Origin: an uncultured Bacillota bacterium
GTDB lineage: Bacteria; Bacillota; Clostridia; Christensenellales; QAND01
DNA: 18,605 bases
NCBI GenBank assembly: GCA_905208455.1
Contig: CAJLPK010000026.1
Span: 1 to 18,605, forward strand
Reading direction: 5' to 3'
Position numbers and translations under genes: made by a program. A model generated the notes under the pieces. It was not told where the DNA came from and did not search any database. It was given only the letters and a program-made list of their open reading frames with translations. Of this stretch, positions 14,587 through 18,605 are shown piece by piece; positions within the stretch are counted from its first letter, which is position 1; every line of letters begins with the position of its first letter.

Positions 14587-15255
14587 TTACAAGATCCAGG
14601 CCGTCAGAAGATTGACGAAATCCAGCACATAGCCGGAAAGCGCTTGGATCAGTCCCTGCGTAACGGGCAGATACAGCAGCGCAAACAGGATGATGAATCC
14701 ATAGCGGTTGAAAAAGCTTTCAAACTGCCATAGCTTGCTGACATTTACTTTCCCGATCAAAAGGTTGCGCACGACCTTATAACCATCCAGCGGCGGGATG
14801 GGCAGCAGGTTAAAGACCATCAAGTTGATGTTGATGATGATAGTGTACTGCAGCATAATACGGATTACCGAGCCAAAAGCCAGTACCTGGAATTTGAGCA
14901 GCAGATAATAAATCAGCGCGCATACCACCGCAACGATGAAATTCATCGTTACGCCGGCTAGGGATACCAAAATCTCTCCCTTTCGCCTATCCTTATAGTT
15001 GTTGGGATTGATCATGACCGGTTTGCCGTAGCCAAAGCGAAACAGCAGCAGCATAATAAACCCAAACGGGTCGATATGCGCAAAGGGGGAAATCGTAACC
15101 CGGCCCTGATTTTTGGGCGTCGGGTCGCCCAGCTTATACGAAACATAAGCATGCGCAAATTCATGAAATGTCAAGCCTATGATGATGCCGGGCAACGTCA
15201 AAAGCATCGCGTACAAAAACGAGCCCGGATCTGAAAACAATTGGTTAATCCCCAT
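14587..15255 (-). CDS. Site-2 protease family (M50) membrane metalloprotease
   Basis: This 222-residue polytopic membrane protein has the zinc motif HEFAH (H31, E32, H35) in its first membrane helix and NLLPIPPLDG (149-158, third ligand D157) in a later one. It resembles the compact, PDZ-less group of site-2 proteases often found beside scpAB in Firmicutes. About five to six hydrophobic segments are visible. Intramembrane cleavage is expected, but the substrate is unknown. The ATG has AGGAG upstream and lies 11 nt inside lysA; scpA follows after 2 nt. Confidence 0.93.
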   Translation of the reverse strand: MGINQLFSDPGSFLYAMLLTLPGIIIGLTFHEFAHAYVSYKLGDPTPKNQGRVTISPFAHIDPFGFIMLLLFRFGYGKPVMINPNNYKDRRKGEILVSLAGVTMNFIVAVVCALIYYLLLKFQVLAFGSVIRIMLQYTIIININLMVFNLLPIPPLDGYKVVRNLLIGKVNVSKLWQFESFFNRYGFIILFALLYLPVTQGLIQALSGYVLDFVNLLTAWIL

Positions 15256-16567
15256 ATTTTTCTCCTAACCATGCCGGCACTTGCTCAAAGCGCGTCATAT
15301 CCTCCAGTGTTTGGCCCTTTACGATGATGCCATGTTGTCCATTTTCTACCATCACAACAGTGGGAATGGGCAGCTTGTTATAATTGGACGCCATCGCATA
15401 ACAATAGGCGCCGGTGGAGAACATTGCCAGAATGTCCCCCTTTTGCGCCTTTGGCAGGAACGCCTCCTTCATCAAAATATCGCCGCTTTCACAGCAGCGC
15501 CCAGCCACGCGCACCTTTTCCTCTGCTGCATCGTTCATGCGGCTGGCCAAGACGCCTTCATATTCTGCCTGGTACATAGATACGCGGATATTATCCGTCA
15601 TGCCGCCATCTACCGAAATATAGGTGCGCACGCCAGGGATTTCCTTGCGCAGCGCCACTGTATACAGTGTAATGCCTGCCTCCCCCACAATGCGGCGTCC
15701 CGGTTCAATGCCAATGACGGGCAGGGCTCTGCCGGACGTTTTATAAATCTCCTCCAACCCTGCCTTCGCTTCTTTCAAGTATTCTGCAATGGGGAGCGGC
15801 CTTTCATTCTCCGTATACATGATGCCGAAGCCGCCGCCAAGGTTGATTTCTTTCACCGTCACACCAAGCTCAGCTTCCGCCTTGATGGCGAACGCCGCCA
15901 AATTGCGTCCTGCGGGCCGATAGGGCGCATCATCCAGGATCTGCGAACCGATATGCCCATGAATGCCGCGAAAATCAAGATTTGGACAGGCTAGGATCCT
16001 TCGGATTGCTTCCAAAGCCATGCCATTGTCAATGCCCAGGCCGAATTTGCAATCCTCTATGCCCGTTTGGATATATTCATGGGTATGGGCCTCTACCCCC
16101 GGCGTCACACGCACCAGCACCGGTACTCGTTTTCCCTTTTCTGCCGCGATTGCCTGGATATCCGCGATCTCCTCAAAGCTATCCATATTGATCGTGCAGC
16201 CATGCTCTATGGCCATGCTCAGTTCAGGATACAGCTTGACATTGCCGTGCAGGGCAATGCGCTCTCCCGGCATGCCGGATTCCAACGCCATTTTCAATTC
16301 CCCGGCAGATACCACATCTAAATGCAGTCCGTTCTTTTTTGCCATCTTATAAACAGCTTTGGAACAAAACGCCTTGCTGGCATAAAACACCTTATAAGAA
16401 TCAAACTGCTCTTTCATGGCGCAGACACATTCTTTCATCTGCGCATCGATTCGCGCAGCATCCATCACATACAGAGGGGTTCCATACAGTTTGGCCAGCT
16501 CTGCCATGTCGCAGCCGCCGAACACAAGATGGCCCCTTTCATTGATTTCATATACTCTTTTGGGCAT
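15245..16567 (-). CDS. lysA: Diaminopimelate decarboxylase
   Basis: A PLP enzyme converting meso-diaminopimelate to L-lysine. With the ATG at 16567 it has 440 residues. K65 in FYASKAF is the PLP Schiff-base lysine. H205 in HGHIGSQ, GGGFG (244-248), EPGR (288-291), CESGD (359-363) and Y388 in GAYCYAM complete the fold-III decarboxylase site. A TTG 15 nt upstream is open, but GAGGTG sits 7 nt before the ATG and decides the start. It is the first gene of the lysA-M50-scpA-scpB-DUF2953-ytfJ unit. Together with the adjacent carboxypeptidase-like genes it suggests a DAP-based cell wall. Confidence 0.96.
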   Translation of the reverse strand: MPKRVYEINERGHLVFGGCDMAELAKLYGTPLYVMDAARIDAQMKECVCAMKEQFDSYKVFYASKAFCSKAVYKMAKKNGLHLDVVSAGELKMALESGMPGERIALHGNVKLYPELSMAIEHGCTINMDSFEEIADIQAIAAEKGKRVPVLVRVTPGVEAHTHEYIQTGIEDCKFGLGIDNGMALEAIRRILACPNLDFRGIHGHIGSQILDDAPYRPAGRNLAAFAIKAEAELGVTVKEINLGGGFGIMYTENERPLPIAEYLKEAKAGLEEIYKTSGRALPVIGIEPGRRIVGEAGITLYTVALRKEIPGVRTYISVDGGMTDNIRVSMYQAEYEGVLASRMNDAAEEKVRVAGRCCESGDILMKEAFLPKAQKGDILAMFSTGAYCYAMASNYNKLPIPTVVMVENGQHGIIVKGQTLEDMTRFEQVPAWLGEKYGD

Positions 16568-16603
16568 GAAAGCGCACCTCAAATATCGGATTTATAATGG
16601 TTA

Positions 16604-16633
16604 AGTGTATCATGCCCAAGAAAAGATTGTCAA
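16604..16633 (-). promoter_or_regulatory. Predicted vegetative promoter of the lysA unit
   Basis: On the minus strand a perfect TTGACA (16628-16633) is followed after 18 nt by TACACT (16604-16609), with TG one base before it (extended -10). It lies in the 82-nt gap between the carboxypeptidase-like gene and lysA and would give a leader of about 30 nt. No terminator is visible for the upstream gene. Confidence 0.68.
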
Positions 16634-16649
16634 TGAATTTGAGTTATGT

Positions 16650-17795
16650 TTAGTGAATCCACCATTTCGCAATACGCCGCACACATTCCATCAAATTCAG
16701 CTGTGTAATATCCCCCGCGCTAACGGCAGGCGTCCGGCAAAGCTCTGCACCGTTTTGTTTGATGATGACCTCCCCAATCTGCTGTTCTTTCTGAATCGGC
16801 GCCTGCAGGCCCTCTTGTAGCACGAGTTCCTTTTCCAGTGTCTTTTCCTCGCCCTTATTCATAACAAGGCGGACTTCCTCGCCCGCAACCACATCAATGG
16901 TATGCGGAGAGCCTCCCTCCACTTGCAGCTCTTTTTTCAGCGTTTCTCCCTTTCTGACCACAACCTTAGAGGTATAGTTTGCAAATCCATAATCCAGCAT
17001 CGTCTTAGCATCGTCAAATCTTCCGGAGCTGTCCGTGCTGCCCAATGCCACAGCAATGAGCCGCATATCCCCTTTTTTGGCCGTCGCTGCGACTCCATAG
17101 CGCGCCTGGGCAGAGGACCCCGTAGCCAGGCCGTCGCAATTCCCATAAAAGCGTACCATTCGGTTGGCATTTACCAGCTCTGTCACGCGCCCTGTTCCAT
17201 GCGTAAGGCTGTCCTGATATATGCTGGTATAGGAAAAAACATTGCGGTATTCACATAGGGCTCTGGCCATCAACGCTAGATCCTTCGCCGTTGTCACAGT
17301 TTCGTCCTTCAGCCCAACAGCATCGGTAAAGGTCGTGTTGGTGCATCCCAGTTCCTTGGCCCGTTCATTCATCTTTTGCACCATGATCTCTTCCGAGCCA
17401 AACAGTTTTTCCGCAAAGGCAATGGCCGCATCATTTGCGCTTGCTATGCACAGGCCTTTCAAAAGCTCCTCCGTCTTGTAAGAGGCATTGGCTTCCAAAA
17501 AAGCCTGGGTGCCTCCCATGGACGCAGCAGTTTGGGAAACAGTGATCTGTTCATCCAAGGTCAGCTTGCCATCGTCTATGGCCTCAAAGACAAGCAGCAT
17601 TGTCATGACCTTGGCACAGCCTGCTGCCGGCATCTGCTCTTCCGCATTGTTTTCAAACAATATGTTCCCCGTGCCCTGCTCCATCAAAACGGTACTGCTG
17701 CTCTTTGTTTCCATGACAGAGGTTTCCGTCATAGCATATCCGCACCCAAAGGCCAGCATACAGAATGTGAGGCAGACAGCCATTGCTTTCCGCAT
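16650..17795 (-). CDS. DacF/PBP5-like protein lacking catalytic residues (pseudo-D,D-carboxypeptidase)
   Basis: A 381-residue secreted S11-family protein with an N-terminal signal segment (about 1-21) and the full two-domain layout of its intact paralogue at 10959-12086. The active site is broken. Where the family has S-x-x-K, this protein has G59-C60-A61-K62 in PAAGCAKVMT, so the nucleophilic serine is glycine. The third motif K-T-G is A224-T225-G226, in DGLATGSS. The middle motif S119-A-N121 survives. The frame is otherwise open and family-like over its length, so this is not a simple frameshifted pseudogene. It probably does not hydrolyse D-Ala-D-Ala; a binding or regulatory role is inference. 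GGGGGGA before the ATG is its ribosome site and lies in a hairpin. Confidence 0.9.
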   Translation of the reverse strand: MRKAMAVCLTFCMLAFGCGYAMTETSVMETKSSSTVLMEQGTGNILFENNAEEQMPAAGCAKVMTMLLVFEAIDDGKLTLDEQITVSQTAASMGGTQAFLEANASYKTEELLKGLCIASANDAAIAFAEKLFGSEEIMVQKMNERAKELGCTNTTFTDAVGLKDETVTTAKDLALMARALCEYRNVFSYTSIYQDSLTHGTGRVTELVNANRMVRFYGNCDGLATGSSAQARYGVAATAKKGDMRLIAVALGSTDSSGRFDDAKTMLDYGFANYTSKVVVRKGETLKKELQVEGGSPHTIDVVAGEEVRLVMNKGEEKTLEKELVLQEGLQAPIQKEQQIGEVIIKQNGAELCRTPAVSAGDITQLNLMECVRRIAKWWIH

Positions 17796-17825
17796 AAAAA
17801 TCCCCCCATTTCTTTCAATGGAGGG
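17796..17825 (-). promoter_or_regulatory. Leader hairpin plus U-run sequestering the ribosome site of the pseudo-carboxypeptidase
   Basis: In the mRNA CCCUCCAUU pairs with AAUGGGGGG (9 bp, one U-G) around a GAAAGA loop (17811-17816). The G-run in the 3' arm is the only ribosome site for the gene. AUUUUU follows directly, then the AUG. The structure can act as an intrinsic terminator, a Shine-Dalgarno mask, or both. It could also serve as the punA terminator. Confidence 0.65.
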
Positions 17826-17850
17826 TATGCTAAAAAATCCTCTTTTATGC
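17823..17850 (-). promoter_or_regulatory. Candidate sigma-G-type promoter for the pseudo-carboxypeptidase gene
   Basis: On the minus strand GCATA (17846-17850) and CATACCC (17823-17829) are 16 nt apart. The -35 matches the sigma-G pattern fully; the -10 matches 5 of 7. Initiation near 17816 would fall at the start of the hairpin loop, leaving the 5' arm out of the transcript. The match is weaker than that at 13280-13308. Confidence 0.35.
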
Positions 17851-17854
17851 CTGT

Positions 17855-18605
17855 TTAGGCCCGTTTTGTTTCACATAAAAATGCATCGATCAGCGCAGCA
17901 AACCGATCCTTTACCCTAAGGGCCGTTTCTGTTACCTCAATATGCGATAACGGCTGATCCAGTATCCCGGCCGCCATATTGGTGATGCAGCTGACCCCGC
18001 AGACCCGAAAGCCGCAATGCCGCCCAACGATGGCTTCCGGCACAGTGCTCATCCCTGCGGCGTCTGCACCTATGGCCCGTCCGAAGCGAATCTCTGCCGG
18101 TGTTTCAAACTGCGGGCCTGTATACATCATATATACCCCCCGTTTCAGATCCACGCCGGTTTTTTCCGCCGCACGCAGCATGCATTGCTTCAATCCCTTA
18201 TCGTATGCCATCGACATATCAGGAAACCTCAGTCCCTGTTCTTCTACATTTTCTCCGATCAGCGGTGAATACCCGGAAAAATTGATATGGTCATCAATCA
18301 GCATCAAATCGCCTGGCACAAAGGACAGGTTGATGCCCCCGGATGCATTGGTCAGGCACAGGATCTCTGCACCCAGCTCTCTAAGCACGCGAATCGGCAG
18401 GGTGATCTGCTGCTGCGTGTAGCCTTCGTAATAATGATACCGGCCCTGCATGATCGCTACCGGCACATCAAACAAAGTCCCAAAAATCAGCCTTGCTTTG
18501 TGTTCCTTCACCGTGGAGATCGGGAATCCCGGGATCTCCTCATAAGGAATCACCTGCGCCTGCTGCATCCGTTCAGCATAATCGCCCAGCCCGGAGCCTA
18601 GTACC
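17855..18605 (-). CDS. punA: Purine nucleoside phosphorylase (trimeric PunA type), N-terminus outside the window
   Basis: This gene runs off the right edge. About 249 residues are visible, and the frame stays open to the edge with VLGSGLGDYAE, the phosphate-binding GSGLG motif of class I phosphorylases. It cleaves purine (deoxy)nucleosides with phosphate for salvage. Further marks are ASGGINLSFVPGDLMLIDDHIN, SPLIGEN, YTGPQFETPAEIR (a purine-site Glu), GADAAGMSTVPE and CITNMAAGI (base-binding Asn). The Glu and Asn suggest guanine and hypoxanthine nucleosides. An internal ATG at 18568 is not the start. The pseudo-carboxypeptidase gene follows after 59 nt. Confidence 0.95.
   Translation of the reverse strand, partial: VLGSGLGDYAERMQQAQVIPYEEIPGFPISTVKEHKARLIFGTLFDVPVAIMQGRYHYYEGYTQQQITLPIRVLRELGAEILCLTNASGGINLSFVPGDLMLIDDHINFSGYSPLIGENVEEQGLRFPDMSMAYDKGLKQCMLRAAEKTGVDLKRGVYMMYTGPQFETPAEIRFGRAIGADAAGMSTVPEAIVGRHCGFRVCGVSCITNMAAGILDQPLSHIEVTETALRVKDRFAALIDAFLCETKRA

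Noticed and set aside
15281..15994. 237-codon plus-strand frame antisense to lysA
   Set aside because: lysA is unmistakable with all PLP-site motifs; the antisense translation is compositionally odd and has no family signature.
16650..17795. Lipoprotein signal at C18 of the pseudo-carboxypeptidase
   Set aside because: The residues before C18 are A-F-G, which do not match the L-[AS]-[GA] lipobox; an ordinary signal peptide is more likely.

Overview
The window looks like chromosomal DNA from a spore-forming, diaminopimelate-using Clostridia-type bacterium (Bacillota). The grounds are gene content and order: an IspH-ribosomal protein S1 fusion, a GerW/YtfJ-type sporulation protein next to a DUF2953 protein, scpA/scpB, DacF-type carboxypeptidases, lysA, RqcH, and Firmicutes-style AGGAGG ribosome sites. 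Genus cannot be told from this stretch. I see no phage, transposon, CRISPR or other mobile element.

Layout. (1) Positions 1-137: tRNA-His (cut by the window edge) and tRNA-Arg(TCT), both leftward, driven by a consensus promoter at 159-187. (2) 243-2030: a tightly overlapped leftward operon rph-rdgB-yfcE-like (RNA 3' maturation, house-cleaning nucleotide hydrolysis, phosphodiesterase). (3) 2150-4142: the only rightward unit, rqcH (rescue of stalled 60S/50S peptides by alanine tailing) plus a small Zn-ribbon protein, ending at a bidirectional terminator at 4156-4186. (4) 4193-10878: a leftward operon, read rluB-like, two tandem histidine phosphatases, HI0933-like flavoprotein, cmk, plsC, ispH-S1, from a consensus promoter whose -35 box overlaps the stop codon of the preceding dacF-like gene. 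(5) 10959-12086: an active-looking D,D-carboxypeptidase. (6) 12231-16567: leftward unit lysA, M50 protease, scpA, scpB, DUF2953, ytfJ, closed by a strong terminator. (7) 16650-17795: a second DacF-like protein whose catalytic serine and KTG lysine are both gone. (8) 17855-18605: the 3' part of a purine nucleoside phosphorylase gene.

Most of the window is a conserved housekeeping neighbourhood. The parts that deserve attention are regulatory or degenerate: the pseudo-carboxypeptidase, and two leader hairpins (13254-13287 and 17802-17825). Each hairpin is followed by a U-run and buries the start codon or Shine-Dalgarno of a downstream gene. In each, a sporulation sigma-G-like promoter appears to be nested so that its transcript would begin in the loop and lack the 5' arm. 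This suggests a switch that silences read-through mRNA and frees spore-stage mRNA. It is inferred by eye and untested.
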